Positions 1-9,738 are shown, counted from the stretch's first letter. The stretch is DNA of 33,640 nt from a virus (IMGVR_UViG_3300021389_000084:1-33640), one strand, 5' to 3'. The notes: generated by a model not told the origin, from the letters alone. Translations and numbers: made by a program.

Positions 1-1
1 A

Positions 2-157
2 ATGAATAAATTTCAATTTGGATTAATGGAAACTTTAAGCACTGGCCCACTACTAGGATTTGCTTACTATCCATATGATGATGAAAGTCAATTTTCTGAA
101 TTAAATGTTTATTTAGTTTTATTTGGTTTACATTTTAGATTTTATAGTTATGAGTGA
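2..157 (+). CDS. Small hypothetical protein (51 aa), possibly 5'-truncated
   Basis: An open frame begins with ATG at position 2 and ends at TGA 155-157. The product is aromatic-rich (many F and Y) with an acidic centre (YYPYDDESQF) and no recognisable domain. Its end overlaps the ATG of the holin-like gene by 8 nt, which suggests translational coupling and supports it being real. Because the ATG lies at the window edge, the true start could be further upstream. Function unknown; position beside a holin makes a late or lysis-module gene likely, but this is only inference. Confidence 0.5.
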   Translation: MNKFQFGLMETLSTGPLLGFAYYPYDDESQFSELNVYLVLFGLHFRFYSYE

Positions 158-608
158 TAAAAAGAAATTCAAAGAAACAACAGTTGGTAAATTATTATTT
201 GGTGCTGCATCAATGATTAATCCAACATTAGGAAAAGTTTTAAATGGTGTTAGCTCCCCACAAGAAGCATTAGCACAAATTGGTAAGGCAAAAATATCTA
301 ATGAAGATAAGATTAGATTACAGCAGTTAATTTATGACCAACAAAATAAAGAGATTGAATCTATTACTAGTAGATGGAAAGCTGATTCAATTAGTGATTC
401 ATGGCTTTCAAAGAATGTCCGACCACTTGTTTTAGTTTGGTGTATTGTAGTTTTTTCTTTAGCTGGTATATTAGACAGTATTGAAAGTGTGCCATTTCAT
501 ATAGGTGAAACTTGGAATGATACATTTGAAAAGGTTATGATGGCAGTTGTGTTAGCATACTTTGGTGGTAGAACAACAGAAAAAGCAACAAGTATATTTA
601 AAAAATAA
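150..608 (+). CDS. Holin-like protein (3TM gene-transfer-agent holin family)
   Basis: A 152-residue protein resembling the 'Holin of 3TMs, for gene-transfer release' family. The family signature is visible in the middle: a TSRWKADSISDSWLSKNVRP block followed by a hydrophobic segment (PLVLVWCIVVFSLAGIL) and then a second hydrophobic stretch ending in YFGGRTTEK. The N-terminal part is basic, then amphipathic, with a charged helix (KISNEDKIRLQQLIYDQQNK) before the signature. Its expected role is permeabilising the inner membrane at lysis. I chose ATG 150 over an upstream TTG at 123 because ATG is used almost everywhere here and because it gives a short overlap with the preceding gene. No endolysin is next to it. 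Family assignment is fairly secure; the lytic role is inferred from the family. Confidence 0.75.
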   Translation: MSDKKKFKETTVGKLLFGAASMINPTLGKVLNGVSSPQEALAQIGKAKISNEDKIRLQQLIYDQQNKEIESITSRWKADSISDSWLSKNVRPLVLVWCIVVFSLAGILDSIESVPFHIGETWNDTFEKVMMAVVLAYFGGRTTEKATSIFKK

Positions 609-739
609 TGGCAAAAAATATAGTTCAAATATATAGAGCTAAACAAAAAAAGAAGCGACCAGGCATACACTCAAAAAATGCATCAAAAGGTCAAAAAGGT
701 TACAAAAAAAAGTATCGAGGTCAAGGGAAACAAAGGTAA
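608..739 (+). CDS. Very small basic protein (43 aa) with RPGIHSK...YRGQG motif
   Basis: ATG overlaps the last base of the holin stop (TAATG). The product is strongly basic (K/R rich) and Gly-containing, with a KKRPGIHSK segment and a C-terminal KKYRGQGKQR. I recall similar short 'RPGIHAK...YRGQG' peptides in AT-rich phage genomes, but no function is known to me. The charge suggests nucleic-acid or membrane-surface binding; this is speculation. The tight coupling to the holin gene and the clean start and stop support expression. Confidence 0.6.
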   Translation: MAKNIVQIYRAKQKKKRPGIHSKNASKGQKGYKKKYRGQGKQR

Positions 740-750
740 TCGAAATTGCT

Positions 751-758
751 TAAATTTG
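751..758 (+). promoter_or_regulatory. Bacteroidetes-type -7 element before the tail fibre gene
   Basis: TAAATTTG fits TAnnTTTG, followed by TAAAAAACA, and lies 13 nt before the fibre ATG in the short gap after the 43-aa gene. No clear TTG was found about 20 nt upstream, so this rests on the -7 box and its recurrence in the window. Confidence 0.5.
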
Positions 759-771
759 TAAAAAACATTTT

Positions 772-3700
772 ATGGCAACATCATATACTGGTTTAAGGGT
801 TCAAGATACTTATAATGCAATAATCAAAATTGGAGACAATTCAAACTTAACTGGAACTCCAAAACTTTTAAGTGATGGTTTAGGTAACGATTCACCTTTA
901 TATTTATCTGGCACTAGATTAGGTATTGGTATTTCACCAGCTTATCAATTTCATACAAGTGGGAATGCTAAAATTGGTGGTAATTTAATTGTATCTGGTA
1001 ACCTTACAGTTAATGGTACACTTACATATTTAAATGTACAAGATTTAGCAGTTGAAGATCCAATAATAAAACTAGCAAAAGATAATACAGCTAACACTTT
1101 AGATATTGGTTTGTTTGGTAAATATGTAGCAACTGGTACAAAATACAAAGGGTTTTTCAATGATGCTAGTGATGATAAGTTTAAGCTATTTATAGGCACT
1201 ACTGTTGAGCCAACAACAACTGTTGATACATCAGCTACTGGATATACAGTTGGAACTCTAGTAGCTAATTTAGAGGGCAATGCAGACACCTCAACTGGTG
1301 TTTTAATAACTGCTGATAATACTGATACATCTAGAAGAATGGTTTTTACTGAATCTAATAATACTACTGATACAGATGGTAGGTTGTTTAAAGATAGTGC
1401 TAGTAATTTTTATTATAATCCAAGCAGTAATAGATTAACTTTAGTAAATTTAACTGGAACTACTGGAACTTTTTCTGGCTTATTAAAAGCAGATACATTA
1501 GAATTAACAAGTGGTGCTGACCATTTAACAATTACAGAATCATCTGGAGATTGGACAATTAATAATTCACAACAAAATAATGGTATAAAAATATATGATG
1601 GTACTGGTGGTATTGATTTAATTTATAATTCAAATGCTAAATTTACTGTTGACTCAGCTGGTGTAAAAGTAAATAGTAATTATAATTTCGCTGTTGATAC
1701 AGATACATTATATGTAGATTCTACAAACGAAATTGTTGGTATAAACAGCACTGGGAACACAGATTATAAATTATATGTAAATGGTAAAATAGCCACTAAT
1801 AATTATGTTATTGCTGGTTTAGGAAATGGTGGTGTGGCATTTACTCACAATGATGGTTATGGGAATGCTAATGTTACATTTAATCATGTTTCTGGTACAC
1901 CTGAGCAAGATGGTAGTTCTGGTCGTATTGTAGTTACAACTGATGGCACTACTGCTAAAATGACTTTTGAATTAAAAGATGATGTAACAAGTGGGGTTGC
2001 AGTTGATACACCACAAATAATGGAACTTTACTCGAGTTCTGTTGTATCAAATGTGCAAACAAAAGTTAGAGCAACAGCTGGTGGTATATTATCATTACAA
2101 AGAAATGATACAAGTATTATAGATGGCAATCCTTTAGGCAGATTAGTGTTTTCTGGTGATGACCCAACAGATGGTACTTTCAATAGTGGTGCTGAAATTA
2201 GAGGTGAGGCAGCTGGTACATGGAGTACAAATAATTATCCATCAGAATTACAATTTTATACAAAAACAACTGATACAGATGAACTTGCATTAAAACTTGA
2301 TAGCTCACAAAATGCTGAGTTTAGAGGTGATATATTAATTTCCAAAGATGATCCTAAATTAACATTTTTAGATAGTACAGTAAATACTGACCCTAGTGGA
2401 CAAATATTATTTTCTGAATTAAGTGGACATAGAAACTTTGATATAAATTATAATGGCACAGATGACAGATTAGAATTTAGAGGAAAAGTCGGTGAAACTG
2501 AAGATACTGACTTAATGTATATAAATAGAGATTCAACTGATACTGTTGAGATTCTTGGTGGTTTGACTGGAACTACTGCAACTTTTACTGGTCAAGTAAC
2601 TATTCCAGAAACACCAACAGCAGATGCTCATGCAGCATCTAAAAAATATGTTGATGATAATAGTGGTGATCCTGACCAAACTTTAGCAGAGGTTTTAGCA
2701 ACTGGAAACACATCTGGTTCTAATGACTTAAAAATGAGTGATGGTCATATTTATTTCTATGAAGATAAACAAGCAAGATTTTTATCCTCAAATACTGTTA
2801 CAGATATTGGATTAAGAATACAACATAATGGTAGTAATTCATTTATTGATAGTGAAATTGGCAATTTGTATTTAAGGGCAGAAGAATCTAACAAAAGTAT
2901 TTCATTACAAGCAGATGATGGTTCTGGTGGCAATGCAGAATATATAGAAATTAATGGTACTGATGAGAGAATTTATGTAAATAGATTAATGAGATTTGCA
3001 GATGATGTACAATTACGTTTAGGTGAAAATAATGACATAAGATTATACCATAACTCAACAAGTGGAAACAACAATATAGAAAATCATACTGGTAGTTTAT
3101 ATATAACAAATTATACTGATGATGAAGATATTATATTTAGAAGTGATGATGGAGGTGGTGATGTCGCAGAATATTTTAGAGTTGATGGTAGTGAACAAAG
3201 AGTTGTTTATGGAAGGTCAGCACAAATGGCTGATAACGTTACTTTATTTTTTGGCAATGATGATGATACTTTTATAAAATATGATTCTACTGCATTAAAA
3301 ACATTATTTGTTGGTGATACAGATTTTACTGGTTTATTCACTATGAAAAAAACGAGTACAGCTGCATCACAAACTATTTTAAAAATACATAATACTGGTG
3401 ATAATGGTTCACAGCAAGACATAATTTTATCTAATACTTTTGACAGAGATGTAGGTATTAAGTTTCAAACATTAGGTGGTTATCATCATTTATGGCAAGA
3501 TTCTAATGGTGATGATTCTCTTATTATAAGTGCTGCTGGAATTGGTGGTGCAGATATAACAATGGAGTTTTATCAAAACCATAATGTCGAAATTCCAAAT
3601 GGTAAATTAATCGCTAATAGTAATTTTGAAGCAAATGGTACTGTCGATTTAAATGTAATGTCTGACCACGAATCAGAAGGATCAATACAAATTGGAAGAT

Positions 3701-6700
3701 ATGATGCTAATACATCAAGATATCATTTAATTAAAAATTATGTTTCATCTACACAAGCTAGTAATTATATAAAGTTTTCATTACATAATGGAACTGAAAA
3801 TAGTACAACAGATGTTTTAAGTTTATTTGGAGATGGTGATATTAATGTTCTTGGTGATGTAGATGCTGGTAGTTTAATTAGCAGAAATACCCTAGCTGTT
3901 ACTGGTATATCTACATTTACATCAAGAGTTGATATGACTGGTACAAGTGGTTGGAGTTCACCTAGTTATTTTTATGCATCATATACTCATACTACTGGTA
4001 TGAGAATGGTAGGTAATGAATCTCAAATTGATATTGTATCACAAGATTTAGGAGAACACGCAAGTTCTATTTTATTAAGAGGTGCTAATCAAGGTTTTGG
4101 GTTAACAAATAGTAATACAAATAACAGATTAGAACTTAAATATTTTGTGGCAGATGATGATGGGTTTACAATACATGGTAGTGGAACAAATGTAAGTACA
4201 TTAACAAATGTTGTTTTTTTTAATTCTAATGGTACTGTTGATTTTAAAGATGATGTAGATGTAGATGGCAATTTAACCGTAGATGGAAGTACAACAAGTG
4301 GCAATATAACAGTAAGTCAAAGTGGGACACCACAAGTTATTTTAAATGATACTGGCAATGCTGGAGGTGGAGGTGCATCTGGTAAAATTATATTTAAAAA
4401 TACTGCTGGAAATGCTATTGGTTTGGGTTATACTGGAGATAATACAGCTACATCTAATCTTATTATTTCAACAGATGCTGGAAGTACTTATGGTGGTTAT
4501 TTAGGTTTAGATGCTGCTGCTGCTGCTGACCCATCTAATATAATACTTGATCCTAAAACAAATGTCATTTCTACTAAACCAGTTAGATCATACAATGTAT
4601 TTATAGCAGATGATATTGATGTAACTAATGCAACTCCAGCTACAGATGAATTAAGAGCTAGTGGTTATGGTATTATTGGAAGCAGAGGTTTATTTTATAT
4701 AACAAACGCACAATCAGGTGGTTCTGTCCAAATTGGAAATGGTACATCTCATAATGCTGACCCAACTGCTTTATTTAGTGGAAGCACAATTACACATAAA
4801 AGAGACACAGTTATTGAGGGTGATTTAACTCTAACTAAAGCACAAATAACAACTAATATAGGTACAACATCTCATTTATATATTTCACCAGATGCTACTA
4901 CAGATACAACTGGTAAAACATCAATCTTTTTAGGTACATCTACTGTAGATAATTATGGTATATCTTTAAGAGGTGCAAGGTTAGGAACAGATGGCACACC
5001 TACTTTTGAATTAGCAGTACACAATAATTCAGCTAATGGTTCAGTTGCTTTAGAAATTGATCAATTTTTAGGCACACACATAAAAGGCGAATTGTTTATA
5101 GATGATGTAGATAATATTTCATCAACAGCACAAGCAGATAAATTTCTAGTTATGGATACTGGAGATAGTGAAGTAAGATATGCTACATCTTCGCAGTTAG
5201 CTAGTGCAATAAATGCAAATACTGGTGTAGGTGGTGCTGGTTTAATTCCTATATATGAAACATCGAACACCTTTACAACTAATTCAAATTTATATTGGGA
5301 TATTGCTAATGGTCGATTAGGATTAGGCGATACAACACCATCATATAGATTAGATTTAGTTACTGCAACAACCGATACATCGCAATATTCTATGAGAATT
5401 AGTCATAGCAGAAATAATCCTGATAATAATAGTGCTGGTTTGTTTATTGATGCTAATTACTCAGGTACAAAATCAGATGCTACCGATATAATACAAAGAG
5501 GTTTGCATGTTGATTTAGATTCTTCAGCTACTGGTACTGCTACAGATGAACATAGAATATATGGCATACACTCAGATACAAGAAATAGTGGTTTTGCTGA
5601 TGTTGTATATGGAACTTACTCTTTAGCTGAATCTAATTATACTGGTGCTAAAACTGCTACTGTTGGTGGAGTTTATGGTATAGCCACTCACGATGCTAAT
5701 AGTGCAAATGGTGGTGTATCATATTTGTTTGGTGTAAAAGGTATAGCACAAATACAAGATGATGGAGATGTTGATAATGCTTATGGTGGGCAATTTCAAG
5801 TGCTTATAGCAAACAATAGAGATGCTAATGTCGATGTTACAGTAGGAGTTGAAGCAGAAATACAAATAGATGAACAAAGTGCATTAACCTATGGAGATAT
5901 GCATGGGTTTAGAGCCATTATAGATAATAATGAGGCAGCTGTACCAACCTTTGGAAACCAATTTTTATTCAAAGGAGATTATCAAGGAACAAGAGGAGGT
6001 GCTGCTTATGGTATCTATTCTGAGGGTGATAGGCATTATTTTGAAGGAATGGTGTCAATTGGAAATAATAATGTTGGTACTGGATTACCTTTAAATATAC
6101 ATCACGCCACAAATTCACAAGTACGTTTTTCGACAAATGGAAGTGGAACTGGCACATCTGATGGATTCCGAGTTGGTTACAATGGTACTGTTGGTCAATT
6201 ATTTTTATATGAAAATGCTGATATTCGAATAGCAACAAACAACACTCCATTTGCTTATTTTACAAGCGACCAAAGATTGGGAATTGGAATTGAAAATGCA
6301 ACACATACTTTACACGCATATCATGCTACAACTAATGTTATTGGTAAATTTCAAAGTGGTGATAATCAAGCTTGGATAAGTGTTAGAGATGATGGTTATA
6401 CTACTTATGGTGCTTTGTTTGGTTGCGACCACGATAATGGACATGCTATAGTTTTAGCAGATAATGCTGTAAATAAAAGATTAGTTGTAAATAATTCTGG
6501 GCAAGTAGGTATTGGGTTTGACACTTTTACATCTAAATTATCTGTTAATGGTAACATATATACATCTGGTCATCTTTTAGTTGATACTAACAATGATCAA
6601 TATAGAATTGGTGAGGACACTTATACACCTGACCTCACAACTGGTGTTATGGTGCGACCATCAGATGAAGTAAATCCAGCAGCTGGGATGCCAATGTTTA

Positions 6701-8082
6701 CTGTAAGGTCAGGTGGTGGTTCACCTAGATTATTTGTTGAACACGATGGAACAACTGGTACAAGTAATAATGAGTTTACAATTGGTGCTTCAGGTACAAG
6801 AGATAATGGAACTATTTTATTAAGAACACTTGCAACATCTTATTTTGGCAATAATTTAAAAGTAGGAGCAACTGGTGATACAAGTGCAAGATTAGAAATA
6901 CAGAAAGCACAAATTACAACTAATTATGATACTACATCATTTTTAAGATTACATCCTAGTGATACAACAAATAATGGTGGTTATACTAATATGTTTTTTG
7001 GTTCTTCGACAGTTGACAATTATGGTATTTCAATGGGTGCTGATAGGTCCGGAACATCTGGTCAGGCAAATTTTGTGATACGAAACCATAATAATAGTGC
7101 TACTGGAAATATGGTGTTTAAAGTAGATTTAGCCGGGAATGTCATTGTTTCTGGTCAAACAGTAAATCATATAAAAACAAATACATCAGATGGCTCAGAC
7201 AACAAAGGTATGGTGATAGATTCTGCTGGTGGTGATGGCTCATCTTCAAGAGGTGCATATATTTCAATGTATGGAAACGAACACGCATCTTTAGCTGGTG
7301 ATATGTATATAACTGCTGGGAATACATCTGGTGCTGAATTAAGATTAAATGCAGTACATTCAGGGGGTACTGTTACAACTTATGCTGGTGGTAGTTTAAG
7401 ACATACAGTTAGTTTAACAGAAACATCAATTGCTAATTACTTAGAAGTTACAAATACCATAGCGACTGAAAATACTATGGGAACTGCTGGTGAATGGAAT
7501 GCTGCTAGAATTAGAGTTGAAGCAACTAATACAGTTGATACGACTGGGTTTACTGGAATTAGGTTTGCTACAAGTACAGCAGACAACTATGGTTGGTCAA
7601 TGGGTGCTAATAGAGTTGGTAGTGGATTAGGTGATTTTAGAATTTATGAACACAGAGGTGCTTCTACTGGTTTTCATAGAGTTACAATTAAAAATGATAC
7701 TGGTTATGTTGGTATAAAAGATTCAACACCTAGTTACCATATTGATGTAAATGGTACTATAAGAGCAACTGGTGATGTTATTGCTTACTCAGATAGGAGA
7801 GTAAAAGACAATATAGAAACTATTGAAAATGGTTTAGAAAAGGTAACAAAATTAAGAGGTGTAAGTTATACTAGAAACGATATAGAAGATGATAGTACTA
7901 AAATTGGTGTAATAGCACAAGAAGTTTTAGAAGTGTTGCCAGAAGTTGTTAAACAAGATGATAAAGGTAAATATTCTGTATCTTATGGCAATATGGCTGG
8001 TTTGTTTATTGAAGCAATAAAAGATTTAAAAGCAGAAATAAATGAGTTAAAAGCAGAAATAAAAGAGTTAAAAAGTAAATAA
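772..8082 (+). CDS. Giant tail fibre/tip protein with C-terminal S74 intramolecular chaperone
   Basis: A 2436-residue beta-rich protein dominated by N, T, G, S and D, with many short repeats typical of trimeric phage fibres. The N-terminus (about residues 45-85) has the LGIGISPAYQ/LIVSGNLTVNG pattern of fibre head-binding regions; an AASKKYVDDN motif common in fibre proteins sits near residue 620. Three related modules of about 80 residues occur near residues 1355, 2045 and 2245. The C-terminus is a peptidase S74/endosialidase-type chaperone: YSDRRVKDNI with the presumed catalytic Ser2340 and Lys2345, then IGVIAQEVLEVLPEVV, then a heptad coiled coil (LKAEINELKAEIKELKSK). In this family the chaperone trimerises the fibre and cleaves itself off just before the Ser. 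The gene takes over a fifth of the window. It is very likely the receptor-recognising fibre. Confidence 0.9.
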   Translation: MATSYTGLRVQDTYNAIIKIGDNSNLTGTPKLLSDGLGNDSPLYLSGTRLGIGISPAYQFHTSGNAKIGGNLIVSGNLTVNGTLTYLNVQDLAVEDPIIKLAKDNTANTLDIGLFGKYVATGTKYKGFFNDASDDKFKLFIGTTVEPTTTVDTSATGYTVGTLVANLEGNADTSTGVLITADNTDTSRRMVFTESNNTTDTDGRLFKDSASNFYYNPSSNRLTLVNLTGTTGTFSGLLKADTLELTSGADHLTITESSGDWTINNSQQNNGIKIYDGTGGIDLIYNSNAKFTVDSAGVKVNSNYNFAVDTDTLYVDSTNEIVGINSTGNTDYKLYVNGKIATNNYVIAGLGNGGVAFTHNDGYGNANVTFNHVSGTPEQDGSSGRIVVTTDGTTAKMTFELKDDVTSGVAVDTPQIMELYSSSVVSNVQTKVRATAGGILSLQRNDTSIIDGNPLGRLVFSGDDPTDGTFNSGAEIRGEAAGTWSTNNYPSELQFYTKTTDTDELALKLDSSQNAEFRGDILISKDDPKLTFLDSTVNTDPSGQILFSELSGHRNFDINYNGTDDRLEFRGKVGETEDTDLMYINRDSTDTVEILGGLTGTTATFTGQVTIPETPTADAHAASKKYVDDNSGDPDQTLAEVLATGNTSGSNDLKMSDGHIYFYEDKQARFLSSNTVTDIGLRIQHNGSNSFIDSEIGNLYLRAEESNKSISLQADDGSGGNAEYIEINGTDERIYVNRLMRFADDVQLRLGENNDIRLYHNSTSGNNNIENHTGSLYITNYTDDEDIIFRSDDGGGDVAEYFRVDGSEQRVVYGRSAQMADNVTLFFGNDDDTFIKYDSTALKTLFVGDTDFTGLFTMKKTSTAASQTILKIHNTGDNGSQQDIILSNTFDRDVGIKFQTLGGYHHLWQDSNGDDSLIISAAGIGGADITMEFYQNHNVEIPNGKLIANSNFEANGTVDLNVMSDHESEGSIQIGRYDANTSRYHLIKNYVSSTQASNYIKFSLHNGTENSTTDVLSLFGDGDINVLGDVDAGSLISRNTLAVTGISTFTSRVDMTGTSGWSSPSYFYASYTHTTGMRMVGNESQIDIVSQDLGEHASSILLRGANQGFGLTNSNTNNRLELKYFVADDDGFTIHGSGTNVSTLTNVVFFNSNGTVDFKDDVDVDGNLTVDGSTTSGNITVSQSGTPQVILNDTGNAGGGGASGKIIFKNTAGNAIGLGYTGDNTATSNLIISTDAGSTYGGYLGLDAAAAADPSNIILDPKTNVISTKPVRSYNVFIADDIDVTNATPATDELRASGYGIIGSRGLFYITNAQSGGSVQIGNGTSHNADPTALFSGSTITHKRDTVIEGDLTLTKAQITTNIGTTSHLYISPDATTDTTGKTSIFLGTSTVDNYGISLRGARLGTDGTPTFELAVHNNSANGSVALEIDQFLGTHIKGELFIDDVDNISSTAQADKFLVMDTGDSEVRYATSSQLASAINANTGVGGAGLIPIYETSNTFTTNSNLYWDIANGRLGLGDTTPSYRLDLVTATTDTSQYSMRISHSRNNPDNNSAGLFIDANYSGTKSDATDIIQRGLHVDLDSSATGTATDEHRIYGIHSDTRNSGFADVVYGTYSLAESNYTGAKTATVGGVYGIATHDANSANGGVSYLFGVKGIAQIQDDGDVDNAYGGQFQVLIANNRDANVDVTVGVEAEIQIDEQSALTYGDMHGFRAIIDNNEAAVPTFGNQFLFKGDYQGTRGGAAYGIYSEGDRHYFEGMVSIGNNNVGTGLPLNIHHATNSQVRFSTNGSGTGTSDGFRVGYNGTVGQLFLYENADIRIATNNTPFAYFTSDQRLGIGIENATHTLHAYHATTNVIGKFQSGDNQAWISVRDDGYTTYGALFGCDHDNGHAIVLADNAVNKRLVVNNSGQVGIGFDTFTSKLSVNGNIYTSGHLLVDTNNDQYRIGEDTYTPDLTTGVMVRPSDEVNPAAGMPMFTVRSGGGSPRLFVEHDGTTGTSNNEFTIGASGTRDNGTILLRTLATSYFGNNLKVGATGDTSARLEIQKAQITTNYDTTSFLRLHPSDTTNNGGYTNMFFGSSTVDNYGISMGADRSGTSGQANFVIRNHNNSATGNMVFKVDLAGNVIVSGQTVNHIKTNTSDGSDNKGMVIDSAGGDGSSSRGAYISMYGNEHASLAGDMYITAGNTSGAELRLNAVHSGGTVTTYAGGSLRHTVSLTETSIANYLEVTNTIATENTMGTAGEWNAARIRVEATNTVDTTGFTGIRFATSTADNYGWSMGANRVGSGLGDFRIYEHRGASTGFHRVTIKNDTGYVGIKDSTPSYHIDVNGTIRATGDVIAYSDRRVKDNIETIENGLEKVTKLRGVSYTRNDIEDDSTKIGVIAQEVLEVLPEVVKQDDKGKYSVSYGNMAGLFIEAIKDLKAEINELKAEIKELKSK
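4825..7745 (+). repeat. Three diverged copies of an ~80-residue module inside the fibre gene
   Basis: Copy 1 begins near 4834 (KAQITTNIGTTSHL...STVDNYGISLRG), copy 2 near 6904 (KAQITTNYDTTSFL...STVDNYGISMGA) and copy 3 near 7500 (TNTVDTTGFTGI...STADNYGWSMGA). Each ends in a segment resembling HNNSA.G and a beta strand. They are also similar at DNA level (AAAGCACAAAT.ACAACTAAT in copies 1 and 2). The copies are separated, so this is ancient duplication or recombination between fibre segments and not a tandem array. Confidence 0.7.
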
Positions 8083-8642
8083 TGGCAGTACCTACTTATG
8101 ATGAATTGCAAGATCCTGGATTATCAATGCTAGGAATAGCTAGAGAAAGATATTACAACAGCTATACATCTACATCTACTCCAACATCACCTATACATTT
8201 AAGTGATTTATCAAGATTGACTGGTGGCAATTCAAGTGGCTCTGGAGTGAGTTACCCAGCAGTTAATTTATTAAACACACAATCAGCTAATTTTTTTAGA
8301 AATAGGCGACCAGATGGAAATGACCCACAAAAAATGTCTGAGTTTTTTGGCTATAATCAAGATTTACAAAGGCGAGAAGTTAGGTTTGCTTACAGTAATG
8401 TAAATGGATCAACAGCTTGTGGTTTTTTAATGTCAAGTACAATTTATTGGCACGATGGCAGTAATACACTACCAGAGGAAGGTGATAAAATATACACATC
8501 TGAAACTGGAACAACTGTCGCTGCTGCTGGTTATTATCATTTATTTGATCCATCAAGTGGAATATCTACATTTACTTATGCTGAAGTTATTGGTGGTGGT
8601 GGTGGTTTTGCTGGAACTGTTTCTGGAGTTGACTTTTGTTAA
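8082..8642 (+). CDS. Putative tail-tip-associated protein (186 aa)
   Basis: The start overlaps the fibre stop by one base (TAATGGCA). The product begins MAVPTYDELQ and is rich in S, T, G and Y, with a glycine run (VIGGGGGFAG) near the C-terminus encoded by a GGT repeat at about 8591-8605, and ends in Cys. No enzymatic motif is visible. Position directly after the fibre and before other tail genes suggests a virion tail-tip or fibre-accessory protein, as small G-rich proteins downstream of fibres often are. Family not recognised; function inferred from context only. Confidence 0.55.
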   Translation: MAVPTYDELQDPGLSMLGIARERYYNSYTSTSTPTSPIHLSDLSRLTGGNSSGSGVSYPAVNLLNTQSANFFRNRRPDGNDPQKMSEFFGYNQDLQRREVRFAYSNVNGSTACGFLMSSTIYWHDGSNTLPEEGDKIYTSETGTTVAAAGYYHLFDPSSGISTFTYAEVIGGGGGFAGTVSGVDFC

Positions 8643-8660
8643 AAATTATTATTAAATTTG
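8629..8660 (+). promoter_or_regulatory. Promoter: TTG-N21-TAAATTTG before the 108-aa gene
   Basis: TTG at 8629-8631 and TAAATTTG at 8653-8660 are separated by 21 nt, close to the Bacteroidetes -33/-7 consensus. The -7 box ends 12 nt before the ATG at 8673, leaving a very short A-rich leader. Confidence 0.6.
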
Positions 8661-8672
8661 TAAAAAAAAATT

Positions 8673-8999
8673 ATGGCAAATACTTATCAATGGCAAATTT
8701 CACAATTAGATGCTAAAATACATCAATACGAACAAGACAATGTAATTTATAATATACATTGGAGATTAATTGGTAGTGATGATTCTGACCCACCTTATAG
8801 AAGTTCACAAATAGGTGTTTGTGGTGTTAAGTATGTAGAGGGTGAGCCATTTATTCCTTATGCAGATTTAACTAAAGAAAATGTTATTGGATGGCTTGAA
8901 TCTAGTTTAGATGTCGAAAGTTTAAAACAAGAAATTGACAATAAAATAGAATTACAAAAAAATCCAGTTGATGAACATTTATATCCAAACTGGGAATAA
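8673..8999 (+). CDS. Small tail-region protein (DUF7936-like), 108 aa
   Basis: The pattern YQWQISQLDAKI...VIYNIHWRL.G, then G..GV.YVEGEPFIPYADLTKENVIGWLESSL, then KQEIDNKIELQKNP, matches a widespread small phage protein family that I know as DUF7936-type: a beta-rich N-terminal half followed by a helical tail. Members lie in tail-fibre regions and have no assigned activity. Here the gene has its own promoter and lies between fibre and tail-tube genes, consistent with a virion or assembly role. The family match is from memory of the pattern; the function remains unknown. Confidence 0.65.
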   Translation: MANTYQWQISQLDAKIHQYEQDNVIYNIHWRLIGSDDSDPPYRSSQIGVCGVKYVEGEPFIPYADLTKENVIGWLESSLDVESLKQEIDNKIELQKNPVDEHLYPNWE

Positions 9000-9017
9000 T
9001 AATTAAATAAATATATA

Positions 9018-9257
9018 ATGAGCAAACTAGAAGAAAAAGAGTTACAAGAACTTAAAGAAACTTTAAACAAACCAAATCAAATTCTTATTGAAATAGGTGC
9101 AAGAGTGGTTGCATATAATTCAATTGATGATCTTGTTAATTTGCACAAAGAATCAATTAAAGAGCAACAAGAAAAAATGAAAGAGATTGAAGATAAGCAT
9201 GGCAAAGGTTCTTTAAATATTGATACTGGCGAAATCACTCCTTTAGAAGAAGAATAA
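9018..9257 (+). CDS. Small charged coiled-coil protein (79 aa), tail region
   Basis: The product is mostly E, K, L, Q and I. The N-terminal helix (residues 1-20) and a second helix around residues 40-62 (LHKESIKEQQEKMKEIEDKH) look like coiled coils; the C-terminal end is KGSLNIDTGEITPLEEE. There is no known domain. It lies 1 nt before the first tail-tube gene, so it is probably co-translated with it. Possible roles are assembly factor or tail completion; I cannot choose between them. Confidence 0.6.
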   Translation: MSKLEEKELQELKETLNKPNQILIEIGARVVAYNSIDDLVNLHKESIKEQQEKMKEIEDKHGKGSLNIDTGEITPLEEE

Positions 9258-9258
9258 G

Positions 9259-9726
9259 ATGGCACTTATTAATGCCACTAGCTTTCTGTTATTAAAAGAT
9301 ACAACAGTTGTAGGGCATTCTAAAAGCACTAGCTTTAACATTAATGTAGATTTACCAGATGCTACAACTAAAGAAAGTTTAGGATGGGCAGAGGTTATAC
9401 CAGGTGTTAAATCTGGAACAATTAGTTGTGAATGTTTAACTGATTATTCAGATACATTAAATTTTGAGCAGTTAGCCGATATGGTGCTAACTAAAGAAAA
9501 GGCAACTTTTGTTTTTAAAGACAATGTAAATCCTAAATTAATAGTTAGAGGCGAGGGGTTTATTAACTCAGTTGATGAGACAGCTGAGTTTGAAACTGCT
9601 AATAGTTTTAATCTTGAAATAAACCTTACTGGTGTATTTACAATAACTGATCCTAGTGAGGGAAGAACTTGGGAAAACATCTTTGAAAAGTGGGAAGATA
9701 TATCAGATAACTGGGAAGATGTATAA
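9259..9726 (+). CDS. Major tail (tube) protein paralogue 1
   Basis: A 155-residue protein of the phage major tail protein 2 / TP901-1 tail-tube type. The characteristic segment is visible: LPDATTKESLGWAEVIPGVKSGTISCECL, meaning 'T.K.S.GW.EV.PG.KSGTIS', near residues 31-60, followed by beta strands and FINSVDETAEFETANSFNLEINLTG. It forms, or helps form, the hexameric tail tube. The C-terminus carries an acidic WENIFEKWEDISDNWEDV extension with three Trp at regular spacing, missing from the second paralogue. Compared with the second copy (9776-10204) the order of strands is the same, so the pair arose by duplication. Confidence 0.75.
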   Translation: MALINATSFLLLKDTTVVGHSKSTSFNINVDLPDATTKESLGWAEVIPGVKSGTISCECLTDYSDTLNFEQLADMVLTKEKATFVFKDNVNPKLIVRGEGFINSVDETAEFETANSFNLEINLTGVFTITDPSEGRTWENIFEKWEDISDNWEDV

Positions 9727-9738
9727 TTTTTTTATTTG

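Noticed and set aside
123-149. TTG-initiated extensions of the holin (123), tail chaperone (10242) and HTH protein (15576)
   Set aside because: Each would place the start in an upstream gene, hairpin or promoter; nearby ATG codons fit the rest of the window.
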